Assembly (NCBI RefSeq): GCF_900120155.1
Contig: NZ_LT635549.1
Coordinates: 1-64,000 of the forward strand
DNA: 64,000 nucleotides
Origin: Clostridium sp. Marseille-P3244
GTDB lineage: Bacteria > Bacillota > Clostridia > Lachnospirales > Lachnospiraceae
Direction of reading: 5' to 3'
The translations under genes and the position numbers were made by a program. Numbering within the stretch: the first letter of the stretch is position 1; each line of letters begins with the position of its first letter. The notes beneath the pieces were generated by a model. The model worked only from the letters and a program-made list of their open reading frames with translations, had not been told where the DNA came from and did no database searches. Positions 6,772 through 14,498 of this stretch are shown piece after piece.

Positions 6772-6800
6772 ATAATACCCGAATACAAGAGAAAAGTCAA
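6772..6800 (-). promoter_or_regulatory. Promoter of the serine recombinase
   Basis: Minus strand TTGACT (6800-6795), 17-bp spacer, TATTAT (6777-6772). A short inverted repeat (actatagttaatagt, about 6748-6762) follows just downstream and could be an operator. Confidence 0.6.
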
Positions 6801-6838
6801 TAATTTTAATACTATTTCAAAAAGGTTTATTTTAATAC

Positions 6839-7195
6839 TTATGATGGTAAACCGTGAGGGAAGAACCATGTTACTTTATCCGGCTTCGGTTCAGTAGGAA
6901 TAAAATAATCGTCCGGGTTTTCGCCTGCTGCCGTCAGTTCTTCTCTGCATTCCTCTATCCTACTCAATATTTCACCTTTGGACTCGCCTGTGATCTCAGC
7001 AACGTCCTCCAAAGAAAAATACTCATGCTCTCCTGTAAAATGCGCCAGACTCATTCTAACGCCATTATAAGCGGCTCTCACACTAAACTCATGTTCTCCT
7101 ATGCCGCTATTCAGTAAATCAGCCAAAAACTCACGTTCATAACCGTATTTTCCATATTTTTCACATAATGCGTCTAATGCTTTTTGAAATGTCAT
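6839..7195 (-). CDS. Hypothetical protein (118 aa), unknown function
   Basis: MTFQKALDALCEKYGKYGYE starts a soluble acidic protein. It contains a SLEDVAEITGESKGEILSRI stretch that looks like a helix-turn-helix, so DNA binding is possible. I do not recognise a named family. It belongs to the leftward operon of the element (about 9.3 to 6.8 kb). Confidence 0.55.
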   Translation of the reverse strand: MTFQKALDALCEKYGKYGYEREFLADLLNSGIGEHEFSVRAAYNGVRMSLAHFTGEHEYFSLEDVAEITGESKGEILSRIEECREELTAAGENPDDYFIPTEPKPDKVTWFFPHGLPS

Positions 7196-7297
7196 TTCCG
7201 TAAAATCCTCCTGCCTCCAAAGATACCGTTACATATAAAAATACCGTCTGAGGGATTTAGGCGGCTACATGAACCGCCTGCGCCCTCTCATATAGTT

Positions 7298-7582
7298 CTA
7301 TGCTGTGACAAACTGCACCTTATCATCTTCCGGGATGAATTTAGCAGGTGTGCGCCCGATATATCCGGCTGAATAGCTTGTTACTTGTCCGTTATTCCTT
7401 TGCGGTTTGAGTTGCATATCAATCCAGTCTCCCGGCTCAAAAATATCACTAATAATTGTCAAAGTAGTAGTGTCGCCCCATGGCAGAGGAATAGTGACGG
7501 TATTCTCCTGCACCTTTAAAATCTTGCAAGCCACAATATCATTATTATGTCTGTTCATTTCTGTTGTCTGTCTGTTATCCAT
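7298..7582 (-). CDS. Hypothetical beta-rich protein (94 aa)
   Basis: After a polar N-terminus the chain alternates short beta-prone stretches (IVACKILKVQENTVTIPLPW, TTTLTIISDIFEPGDWIDMQ) and ends KFIPEDDKVQFVTA. This suggests a small barrel fold. No catalytic motif is seen. Ribosome binding site aaggagatt. It is co-oriented and closely spaced with its neighbours in the element operon. Confidence 0.55.
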   Translation of the reverse strand: MDNRQTTEMNRHNNDIVACKILKVQENTVTIPLPWGDTTTLTIISDIFEPGDWIDMQLKPQRNNGQVTSYSAGYIGRTPAKFIPEDDKVQFVTA

Positions 7583-7598
7583 ATTCTTTAATCTCCTT

Positions 7599-7763
7599 TC
7601 AATTCCTGCTATGCTCTATTTCCCACTGTAAAACCTTGTGGTATCGCTCCTGCATGATTTGGTAACGACTCTTTGCAGATTGATTATTAAACCGAATACC
7701 AGATAAATAAATCCGTCTGCCTGTACCATCACAGTGTATGTGCCTGTCCTGCGTATCGCCCAT
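7599..7763 (-). CDS. Small protein (54 aa), unknown function
   Basis: Start chosen at the ATG at 7763 (MGDTQDRHIHCDGTGRRIYL), preceded by aaaggag with good spacing; an upstream in-frame start lacks one. The C-terminal half (SAKSRYQIMQERYHKVLQWE) is helical. It overlaps the end of the 56-residue gene at 7729-7899 in another frame. No family recognised. Confidence 0.5.
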   Translation of the reverse strand: MGDTQDRHIHCDGTGRRIYLSGIRFNNQSAKSRYQIMQERYHKVLQWEIEHSRN

Positions 7764-7899
7764 GTGAAGCTCCTTTCTCGGCAGCAGACAGCAGATTATA
7801 AATATCCGGGTATCTGTCATAAAGTTCTGTCCGCTCTTCCAAATTCATGTGATGAAACTGTTCAAAAGTAATCTGCCCGGCTTTCTCTCTGGTAGACAT
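7729..7899 (-). CDS. Small protein (56 aa), unknown function
   Basis: MSTREKAGQITFEQFHHMNL then EERTELYDRYPDIYNLLSAA. The composition looks like a real protein, and the open frame extends further 5' without a better start. The ribosome binding site is weak (aaagatt). It ends inside the next small gene, an overlap of 35 nt. It may be translated through coupling with the preceding gene. Confidence 0.45.
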   Translation of the reverse strand: MSTREKAGQITFEQFHHMNLEERTELYDRYPDIYNLLSAAEKGASHGRYAGQAHTL

Positions 7900-7975
7900 A
7901 TCAATCTTTACTCTGTCAAATCTCTGTGATCCTGCGTCTGAAACATATCCTCGTGCTAACGTTCTTCATATCCCC

Positions 7976-8581
7976 CTATTCGTCTGGTAACTGTTCAATA
8001 AGTTCTGAAATGCTTTCTCTCTGCACCTGTTCCGCAATCTGATGTATTTCTTCCTGTGATAATGCTATCTGATCTGATGTAGTAGTAGTCTCTGCCTGTA
8101 GCTTAAATTCGGAAACATTCCGATAATCGCCATTATTGACTTGATCGAAGATAGCGTAAACTGTCGGTATCTGCTGATGAAATGCCAATTCTTTTTTAAC
8201 CGACATGATTGCATTTTTAATCTGGTCTATCTGTTCTTTCCAGTCCTCGCCCCTGTTGCGTTCATAAAGGCTTAATGTGTTTCTAGTAATCCCAAGAAAA
8301 ACCGTTAAACCCTCAATATCTGGAACTATCTTCTTACAGTCTGGTCTTTGGTTCTGCTCCTGTATGTATTCCAGATACCCAATGCAATTATTTCTAAAGC
8401 GTTCAAGTCCTTCTGAAGATTCCTCATAGGCAGCAGGCCGCCCCCTTAGCCGTTTTATTGCCACATCTATAATAGGTGCTATATTGTCTGGTTCTCCTGC
8501 CTCTGCCACATCATACCTTTTGTATGAGTCAAGGTATCTGCCGCCTCTCTCGTCATGTTTCTGTGTTGTTTTTCCTGCCAT
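7976..8581 (-). CDS. Terminase-small-subunit-like DNA-packaging protein
   Basis: A 201-residue protein with start at 8581 (MAGKTTQKHDERGGRYLDSY) after aaaggagag. A central helix-turn-helix-like segment (IEGLTVFLGITRNTLSLYER) is followed by WKEQIDQIKNAIMSVKKELA. This is the pattern of small terminase-type proteins that recognise phage DNA for packaging. The C-terminus is acidic and Gln-rich. The HNH gene two positions upstream supports this, since HNH proteins commonly neighbour terminase genes. No large terminase, portal or capsid gene is present. In phage satellites the island carries only a small terminase and borrows the rest from a helper phage. The family call is from pattern and context only. 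Confidence 0.5.
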   Translation of the reverse strand: MAGKTTQKHDERGGRYLDSYKRYDVAEAGEPDNIAPIIDVAIKRLRGRPAAYEESSEGLERFRNNCIGYLEYIQEQNQRPDCKKIVPDIEGLTVFLGITRNTLSLYERNRGEDWKEQIDQIKNAIMSVKKELAFHQQIPTVYAIFDQVNNGDYRNVSEFKLQAETTTTSDQIALSQEEIHQIAEQVQRESISELIEQLPDE

Positions 8582-8626
8582 AATGTCTCTCCTTTTTATG
8601 TGTAATATTTTCTGCATGAAACTTGC

Positions 8627-8863
8627 TTATCCATGCTTTTTAGGCATATCTTTATAAATCCGCTCCAGTTCATCAAGAATACAAAGTACCAGACTCTTTG
8701 CAAATTCTCCCTCTGGTACGCTCTCATATTTCTTATACAGTGCGCTTGCCCCGTCAACTACCTGCTGCCAGTATTCATCATCTTCTCTGACCTCTGCAAA
8801 CTTCCTATGAAAATTCACAATATCTGCGTACAATGTCCAATAAGCTGTTTCTTTAAAATTCAT
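8627..8863 (-). CDS. Hypothetical protein (78 aa)
   Basis: Start chosen at the ATG at 8863 (MNFKETAYWTLYADIVNFHR). It has an AGGAGG 8 nt upstream and overlaps the HNH stop (ATGA). It is a helical, acidic protein with no motif I can name. It is translationally coupled to the HNH gene and lies directly before the terminase-like gene. Confidence 0.6.
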   Translation of the reverse strand: MNFKETAYWTLYADIVNFHRKFAEVREDDEYWQQVVDGASALYKKYESVPEGEFAKSLVLCILDELERIYKDMPKKHG

Positions 8864-9117
8864 GCTGTGCGCCTCCTGTTGTAATATGCGTGTATCTTCA
8901 TATGACAAGAAGGACATAAACTCACAAGATCATCATAAACATTTTCCTGCCCTAGAGGTTTTTTATAATTCGCGTGATGACACTGTAGTCCATTCTTACA
9001 CTTCGACTCCGGGCGTCCGCACATAGCACAACAATGATTATCAATCTCCAACCGCTCCGCTTTTTTCTTCTCCCATTCTGGACTTCTGATATATCGTCTA
9101 TATTCTTCTGACTGCAT
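8860..9117 (-). CDS. HNH endonuclease
   Basis: An 85-residue protein. Start taken at 9117 (MQSEEYRRYIRSPEWEKKKA), with gaggagtga in front; a TTG five codons earlier is less likely. The HNH fold is clear. A first zinc pair lies in CAMCGRPESKCKNG, the HNH core in LQCHHANYKKPLGQENVYDD, and a second zinc pair in LVSLCPSCHMKIH. Small HNH proteins nick or cut DNA and are widespread next to phage terminases, where they help packaging. Here it is followed by a coupled 78-residue gene and the terminase-like gene, supporting a packaging or replication role. Confidence 0.9.
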   Translation of the reverse strand: MQSEEYRRYIRSPEWEKKKAERLEIDNHCCAMCGRPESKCKNGLQCHHANYKKPLGQENVYDDLVSLCPSCHMKIHAYYNRRRTA

Positions 9118-9121
9118 TATC

Positions 9122-9349
9122 TCACTCCTCAAAACATCTCAACAGATAATCTACAACTTCATCAATACAATCCCTGCAATAGACATCACAATTCGCTTTC
9201 AGTACCGAACAATCAACCAATAATTCCTGTCTCAATTTATCTACCGATTCTCCTGCTCTGACCCGTGCAATCAACGGTCTATATCGCTCATAAAGTGCAA
9301 CTGCCTCCGCTGGTGCTGACTTGACATCTGCCAAAGAAATAACTCCCAT
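9122..9349 (-). CDS. Hypothetical protein with a Cys cluster (75 aa)
   Basis: MGVISLADVKSAPAEAVALY... ends in CDVYCRDCIDEVVDYLLRCF. The four cysteines near the C-terminus could hold a metal or be structural. Ribosome binding site aaaggagat. It is the first gene after the putative origin region and precedes the HNH gene by 4 nt. Confidence 0.55.
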   Translation of the reverse strand: MGVISLADVKSAPAEAVALYERYRPLIARVRAGESVDKLRQELLVDCSVLKANCDVYCRDCIDEVVDYLLRCFEE

Positions 9350-9436
9350 AATTTATGATCTCCTTTCTGAAAATCCGTTACCATGAAAAGATACGTTCTA
9401 ATCTAAAAAGTCTGGAAACCCTTGATTTTACTGGCT

Positions 9437-9518
9437 TTGTGCAATTTGTGTAATTAATATGTAAAGGTTGAAAAACTAACTCTATAGACACTTTACATTC
9501 TATTTGCACAAACTGCAC
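9437..9518. other. Candidate replication origin of the element
   Basis: An imperfect inverted repeat with 28-nt arms (9439-9466 and 9491-9518, 23 of 28 paired) surrounds a 24-nt AT-rich centre. The arms are built from short iteron-like units: tttgtgcaa (9437-9445), tttgtgtaa (9446-9454), and inverted ttgcacaaa (9504-9512). It lies directly downstream of the primase-helicase gene. Staphylococcal pathogenicity islands place their Rep-bound iteron origin in the same position. Replication function is inference; a strong terminator for the primase gene is an alternative. Confidence 0.5.
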
Positions 9519-9529
9519 ATTTACCAATT

Positions 9530-11842
9530 TTAGTCAAATGGCAAAGGCTCATTTTCATCAACCGACATGAACTCTTCATTTGCTAAAACATACCCTCTGA
9601 CAATATTTCGAACGGTTTTTCCATTAACGGTTCCGCTTGCTCCGAATAATCCTCTTGTCTTAAGCTCAATATAGAAATTATTCCGTCCATCAACTCCTAA
9701 TCCAGAATCAGAACACCACTTCGAGTATGTTTCATAAACATCTTTTGCGGATGTATTTTTATCTGACTTCACCAGACACTCTGAAATGAACCGTCCTATT
9801 TTATCTGAATCAGCCTCATATTCATCTGTAGAATCTCTAACGGCAGTGGGCGGCTCAAGACCTTCCTTGCGATACAGATACAAGCCCCTAATCATCCAGT
9901 TTAATATTCCATTGGCTTCTTTACGCAACTCATCTTTCAGCTTTTTGTTCTGCTCATGCTCTCCAAAATGTTTATTAAATGAAACAACTCGAATACGTCC
10001 AGATTTAAAAACTGTCTGATCTGTAATTGTCGGCAGATAATTTGTGTTGATAAGCAACTTGAATTTAGGTGTAAAACAAAATTCATTTTGATGTAAAAAT
10101 CGTGCCGTTACCCTATCTCTGCCCGTCAACGTTTTTACGAGAGACGTATCAAATATCATCTTCTTCGGCGGCTCACTTGCAATTACAAGCCTCGTTCCTG
10201 CCAATTTTGCGATGTCCGGCGAAGCTGTCCTCGAGTCCTTGTTTGCTTTGACCGCTAATGTCTCTGGTGAAATAGTCGCACCATAATCATTAAGGATGGA
10301 GAGAACGGTTTCGCATATTGTTGACTTGCCATTTCGGGTTGATGCTCCGTAAAAGAAATACAGTTCCTCTTCCGCTGTAATCCCTGTCAAACACAATCCG
10401 AGGATTTTCTGCAAATATCTGATTTTTTCTTCATTGCCTTCCATAATTTCATTGATGGTTTTCTCCCACAGCTTACAAGTTGCTTGTGGATCGTAACTTG
10501 CATTACAACATTTTGATAAAAGCAAATCGGCATTATGCTCTAACACCTTCGGCATGTCTCCCGATAGATCAAGAACACAATTCTTAAGATTTAGAAGTAA
10601 ATCATCCTTGTCGAGTTCCGTATTTTCAAAGAAGTTAAGGTCTTTAGCATCATTGACCATTGTGTTTCTATCTCTATAGTTCATCAGCCGCGACGCATAT
10701 TTCAGATAATTCTCTCTATCTAATTCGGACACGTTTACTGCATATGACAGAATGGCGTCCGCAAGTTTTTTTGCATTTCGCTTAGCTTTCATTCCTTCGG
10801 TGTCTGCAATCCACTTGATACCGTTGTAATACATCCAGTCTTTTTGTGTTGGATTATATCGGCTCACATTCTTAAAAACTGTAGAGAACAATTCTGCTGA
10901 CCCCTTATCATTAGTTGCAAATCTCTTAGCCGCATCCAGTTTGACAAGCTGATTGACAAGCGGTGTACCTTTAGGTACGGAGCTACTTCTAACAGTTGTG
11001 CCTGTGGGTACGGTTATATCTGTAACGGCTGTATTTTCAGCTATGAGCTTTTGTAAATCCTCTTTGGAATGATTGCTCATATAATCTGTAATATCGCCTT
11101 TTTCTGGCACCTCTGGCGGTATAATGACTCTTGCCCGTCCGACTGTATTTATCAGTCCGGCAATCCTGTTAGCGTCCGCACGCCCCGGATTATCATTGTC
11201 TCCAAACACAATCACGTTAGCACCTTTTAAATAAGGTAGTATTGCCTGCTTGAATGTTCGCACAGCTCCACAAGTAAAAGCGATATATCCATACTTCCAT
11301 AAAGTAAGAGTGTCTTTCTCGCCCTCTGCATAACAGATCAGCGTTCCTTGCTTGATTGCCTGCTGAAGCTGTTTAATGCGACCGTTACAAAAAACCGATA
11401 GAGATGTATCTATTCCATCCAACCCGTCAATCCACGTATTATTTTCATCATAATGGCCTTGCGGAAATTGTTTCTTACCCTCTCGATCTAGAATCTTGTA
11501 TTTTGTATGAGTTTGTTCTCCTGTGTTAATGTTGTATAGGTCATATCGTGCCTGAGAATATTTTTCGAGCCAATATTGTTTTTTAGATACTCGCTTCGCT
11601 GTTTGTTGTGGTGATTGATAATCTGTCCACAATCCGGCATCCTTCTTGCACCTATGATATATACTTCCGCATACATGGCAATAATGAAGAACCTTTTCAT
11701 TTTCTAATGTAAGAAATGCGCTTTCCGCTTTATCGTCATGATATAGGCAACAATATCGAATACCATTTTTATAAGGAATAACCTTTTTACTTCTTGAGCG
11801 AATATATCTTTCTGTGTCTCGGTATTCTTCCTGCGGAGTCAT
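9530..11842 (-). CDS. Primase-helicase (P4/D5 type, SF3) replication protein
   Basis: A 770-residue protein. The N-terminus has a primase-type zinc motif (CCLYHDDK...HYCHVCG, with further cysteines). Then comes a TOPRIM domain with LICYAEGEKDTLTLWKYG and VIVFGDNDNPGRADANRI. A linker rich in Thr and Ser (residues about 275-300) leads to a D5-N-like region. The SF3 helicase core follows, with Walker A GASTRNGKSTICE, the ATPase segment LAGTRLVIASEPPKKM, and the arginine region FKLLINTNYLPTITD. The C-terminal domain (about 690-770) is D5-C-like, probably for origin binding. Such fusions start and unwind replication of satellites like P4 and of SaPI-type islands. It overlaps the upstream gene by one base. 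An iteron-rich inverted repeat lies just past its 3' end. Confidence 0.9.
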   Translation of the reverse strand: MTPQEEYRDTERYIRSRSKKVIPYKNGIRYCCLYHDDKAESAFLTLENEKVLHYCHVCGSIYHRCKKDAGLWTDYQSPQQTAKRVSKKQYWLEKYSQARYDLYNINTGEQTHTKYKILDREGKKQFPQGHYDENNTWIDGLDGIDTSLSVFCNGRIKQLQQAIKQGTLICYAEGEKDTLTLWKYGYIAFTCGAVRTFKQAILPYLKGANVIVFGDNDNPGRADANRIAGLINTVGRARVIIPPEVPEKGDITDYMSNHSKEDLQKLIAENTAVTDITVPTGTTVRSSSVPKGTPLVNQLVKLDAAKRFATNDKGSAELFSTVFKNVSRYNPTQKDWMYYNGIKWIADTEGMKAKRNAKKLADAILSYAVNVSELDRENYLKYASRLMNYRDRNTMVNDAKDLNFFENTELDKDDLLLNLKNCVLDLSGDMPKVLEHNADLLLSKCCNASYDPQATCKLWEKTINEIMEGNEEKIRYLQKILGLCLTGITAEEELYFFYGASTRNGKSTICETVLSILNDYGATISPETLAVKANKDSRTASPDIAKLAGTRLVIASEPPKKMIFDTSLVKTLTGRDRVTARFLHQNEFCFTPKFKLLINTNYLPTITDQTVFKSGRIRVVSFNKHFGEHEQNKKLKDELRKEANGILNWMIRGLYLYRKEGLEPPTAVRDSTDEYEADSDKIGRFISECLVKSDKNTSAKDVYETYSKWCSDSGLGVDGRNNFYIELKTRGLFGASGTVNGKTVRNIVRGYVLANEEFMSVDENEPLPFD

Positions 11843-12039
11843 TATTCATTCCACCGCCCTTCAAGCAAGCCTCTGATATATTCAGTCTCATCATTTAACT
11901 TCTGCATTTGCCTTTCGGCATAACTGTAGAAATCTGGATCGTAACTGAAATCTCTCTGCATGGCTTCATATTCTCTGTAACGGCGCATGAGGGTTTTCTG
12001 CTCCTGTTCAAGTTTTTTTCTTTCTGCTTCAGTCATCAT
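11842..12039 (-). CDS. Small coiled-coil protein before the primase gene
   Basis: MMTEAERKKLEQEQKTLMRR followed by a Tyr- and Gln-rich helical stretch, 65 residues. It overlaps the HTH gene upstream by 11 nt and the primase gene by 1 nt, so the three are translationally coupled. No family recognised; a helper of replication is possible. Confidence 0.6.
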   Translation of the reverse strand: MMTEAERKKLEQEQKTLMRRYREYEAMQRDFSYDPDFYSYAERQMQKLNDETEYIRGLLEGRWNE

Positions 12040-12238
12040 TCCCCTCCCACAAAAAGCCCGTCTCTTGATAAAATTTCAATGGACTGATTAGATAGCTGTA
12101 GTTCCTGCTGCCCGGACGCTTATAAGCTAATCCCCAACTCACCAAATTATTCTGAAGAAGAACTCTCACGGTTTGAGAATCTACTTGCAAAGCCTTCGCC
12201 GCCACCGCTACAGGCATATTTGCCTTTTTGAACTCCAT
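12029..12238 (-). CDS. Excisionase-like helix-turn-helix protein
   Basis: A 69-residue protein (MEFKKANMPVAVAAKALQVD). It has a short winged-helix/MerR-like helix-turn-helix: PVAVAAKALQVDSQTVRVLL, then a wing-like GLAYKRPGSRNYSYLISPLK. Small proteins of this type act as recombination directionality factors (Xis) or as regulators. Its place as second gene of the leftward operon, opposite an integrase, fits an excisionase. I see no direct proof. Confidence 0.6.
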   Translation of the reverse strand: MEFKKANMPVAVAAKALQVDSQTVRVLLQNNLVSWGLAYKRPGSRNYSYLISPLKFYQETGFLWEGNDD

Positions 12239-12424
12239 CTACTCACCTGCCTCTGCTGCCAGTTCATCAATAATTTTTCTGATTTCCTGCTTCTTATCAC
12301 AAGGAAGTTCATGTCTCAGAACTCTAGAGAACGCCGTCTCATGTGCATATCCCAATTTCTCTGATACTTGCCAAAGATTAACTCTTTTATTTTTTGCGTA
12401 CTTCCTAATATCTTGATTTTTCAA
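12239..12424 (-). CDS. Small HTH regulator, Cro-like
   Basis: A 61-residue protein (MKNQDIRKYAKNKRVNLWQV). The helix-turn-helix covers NLWQVSEKLGYAHETAFSRV, followed by a helical tail. This short protein type is common as the first leftward gene opposite a repressor in clostridial elements. It is adjacent (0 nt) to the next gene. It probably binds operators in the divergent promoter region 12425-12557. Confidence 0.7.
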   Translation of the reverse strand: MKNQDIRKYAKNKRVNLWQVSEKLGYAHETAFSRVLRHELPCDKKQEIRKIIDELAAEAGE

Positions 12425-12463
12425 TTAAATACTCCTTTCTCACCTGCAATAACAATAAATTCT

Positions 12464-12524
12464 TTGACAAAGCTCCGTCTTAGTGCTATGATTATAGCAA
12501 CAATAAAGGAGAATTAAAATTCTC
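12464..12524. promoter_or_regulatory. Divergent control region of the element switch
   Basis: Rightward promoter: TTGACA (12464-12469), 17 bp, TATGAT (12487-12492), driving the repressor-integrase pair. Its -10 overlaps a possible leftward -10 (TATAAT on the minus strand, about 12495-12490), so the two directions would interfere. A palindrome gagaatt-aa-aattctc at 12509-12524 lies just downstream and is a good operator candidate. Confidence 0.6.
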
Positions 12525-12557
12525 AAATATTTCTCATTTTGGAGGATTTTGTGATTT

Positions 12558-13277
12558 ATGAGAAAATTATTTCCCACTATTTCAAAAGATTTTGGCGTGC
12601 GATTAAAGGCACTTATGTACTTCAACAATATAACTACCAGCATGGAGCTCGCTGTTAAGCTATGCGGATACGAACAAAAGCCAAAAACTGGAACAAGTGA
12701 ATATGAAATATGCCGTACCAAAGAACGAACTATTAAAAACCATTTAAAGCTCGGAAATCTTACAAATTTGAATAGCAGTGAAAGTTTAACAACGATATAT
12801 ATTGCCGAATATTGTCATTATTTTCATTGCTCAGCAGACTATTTGCTAGGCTATATCGACTACCCCACACATTCTTATACAGATATAGGAGAAGAAACCG
12901 GATTATCGGTTTCTGCAATAAACTCCATAAAACAAATTAATAATTCATGGGATCCTATTGAAAGCGAAGTTTTTGATTTTATATTAAAGGACAGCAACGT
13001 ATTTTCAGACTTTTTAAAATGGATTTCAATATATATTGATAATACATATACTACTCCCATTACCAGGAACCCACAAACAGGATCTTTTGAACAATGTGGC
13101 TATTCTGTTGATGGGAAAAATGCAATCTCATTTGGACAAGAAATAATAGACAATAAAGGAAATCCCGGATATAAACAAATTGGCATAGGAGTAGATATTC
13201 TTGAATCCCATGCAATGTTAAAGATTCAAGAAATACTTATGAATTGGAAAAATGAGAAAAAGAAGGACGGTGATTAA
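12558..13277 (+). CDS. Repressor-like HTH protein controlling the element
   Basis: A 239-residue protein beginning MRKLFPTISKDFGVRLKALM. The N-terminal half looks like an XRE-type domain interrupted by an insertion. Its sensor-like segment IAEYCHYFHCSADYLLGYID is typical of clostridial phage and ICE repressors (the C.C.DYLLG motif). The C-terminal half (residues about 100-239) has no known domain and could bind an inducer or helper-phage protein. Ribosome binding site ttggaggat. The gene abuts the integrase with no gap (TAA then ATG), so both share the promoter at 12464-12492. In satellites, a repressor of this kind (Stl type) is removed by helper phage proteins; that role here is inference. 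Confidence 0.75.
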   Translation: MRKLFPTISKDFGVRLKALMYFNNITTSMELAVKLCGYEQKPKTGTSEYEICRTKERTIKNHLKLGNLTNLNSSESLTTIYIAEYCHYFHCSADYLLGYIDYPTHSYTDIGEETGLSVSAINSIKQINNSWDPIESEVFDFILKDSNVFSDFLKWISIYIDNTYTTPITRNPQTGSFEQCGYSVDGKNAISFGQEIIDNKGNPGYKQIGIGVDILESHAMLKIQEILMNWKNEKKKDGD

Positions 13278-14459
13278 ATGGCACTCATAAAATGCCCCGA
13301 ATGTGGATGGGATAAAGTATCTGATTTAGCGGATAAATGTCCTCAGTGCGGCTATCCCTTACAAAATACCGTTACCACACAAAAGCCCCGTTCTAAACGA
13401 CACAAACGCCCGTCCAGAGCCGCCAACGGTGCAGGAAGTATCTACAATACCGGCAGACCACACAAGCCATTCCGGGCAGTTGCAACACTCGGTTTTGAAC
13501 TTGATCCCGTCACACACAAATCAAAGCAGATCAGAAAAACTGTAGGATATTATGAGACTCGTGAAGCGGCTGTTGTGGCTCTCGCTCGATTTAAGGTAAA
13601 TCCTCTTGCGCTCCCAGAGACAACTACAGTCAGAGAAGTTTATGAGCGTTGGTCTGCAAAGCATTTTGAAGGCAAAAAAGACGGCACAATCAAGAAATAC
13701 AGAGCCGCCTTTAATCTTCTTGTTCCGATATGGGAGAAACCCTTTGCTAATGTACTTTTGGATGAATGGCAGAGCATAGCAGATAATTCAGAGAAGAACG
13801 CTCCCACCCTCAAAGATTATAAAATTCTTGTCGGCCAGCTTTACAAATTCGCTATCATGCACGATATTGTGACGGCATCACAGGATAAATCAAAATATAT
13901 TGACCTGTCGAACTTCGGCAATCCAAACGCCAGAAAACGGAAACGCTTTACTTCTGAAGAAATAGAAACTCTGTGGACGCTCAAAGACTCAGATATTTAT
14001 TATACGGTTATTCTCATGCTGATTTATACGGGTGTCCGCATATCAGAATTTCTTGAACTAAAAAAAGAGAATGTAAATCTCACAGAACGGTGGTTTGATG
14101 TAACGGCTTCTAAAACCTCCGCTGGAGTCCGTAAAGTTCCGATTGCAGACAAGGTATATCCGTTCTTTGAATATTGGTATCATCTGAATGACTGTGAATA
14201 TCTGTTATCTACGCCGGACGGAGCAGGCTTCAAATACAGAAATTATTATGATGGTTATTGGACACCTCTCATGAGTGCCGCCCAGATGGATCACACGCCG
14301 CATGATACCCGTCATACCTGCATTTCATTGTTGACAGAGGCCGCAGTTGATGAACGTCTTATTCAGCAAATCGTAGGGCATAAAGGTGCAAACGTCACAC
14401 GGTCTGTCTACACTCATGTAGATATTGCCAACCTGTTAGGAGCAATCAATAAAATATGA
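13278..14459 (+). CDS. Tyrosine recombinase (integrase) with N-terminal zinc ribbon
   Basis: A 393-residue protein. Residues 1-27 form a zinc ribbon with two CxxC pairs (CPECGWDKVSDLADKCPQCG). After a basic linker (RSKRHKRPSRAANGAGSIYN) comes an arm-binding domain, a core-binding SAM-like domain (about residues 115-210), and the catalytic domain. The catalytic Arg is in TGVRISEFLE, the HxxR in HDTRHTCISL, the second His in VGHKG, and the Tyr in SVYTHVD. It integrates and, with an excisionase, excises the element. The gene is co-transcribed with the repressor. Arm-type repeats (gggtgctat twice, about 14996-15014) and the rpsI 3' end lie about 0.5-0.7 kb downstream. The zinc ribbon is an added DNA- or protein-binding part not present in Tn916-type integrases. 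Confidence 0.93.
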   Translation: MALIKCPECGWDKVSDLADKCPQCGYPLQNTVTTQKPRSKRHKRPSRAANGAGSIYNTGRPHKPFRAVATLGFELDPVTHKSKQIRKTVGYYETREAAVVALARFKVNPLALPETTTVREVYERWSAKHFEGKKDGTIKKYRAAFNLLVPIWEKPFANVLLDEWQSIADNSEKNAPTLKDYKILVGQLYKFAIMHDIVTASQDKSKYIDLSNFGNPNARKRKRFTSEEIETLWTLKDSDIYYTVILMLIYTGVRISEFLELKKENVNLTERWFDVTASKTSAGVRKVPIADKVYPFFEYWYHLNDCEYLLSTPDGAGFKYRNYYDGYWTPLMSAAQMDHTPHDTRHTCISLLTEAAVDERLIQQIVGHKGANVTRSVYTHVDIANLLGAINKI

Positions 14460-14472
14460 CCGTTGCAAAGAA

Positions 14473-14498
14473 AAAGAGTCGGTTTGTTCCGGCTCTTT
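14473..14498. terminator. Bidirectional terminator between integrase and RHH gene
   Basis: aaagagtcgg / ccggctcttt form a 10-bp stem (one G-T) with a 6-nt loop and A/T tracts on both sides, between convergent genes. Confidence 0.75.
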
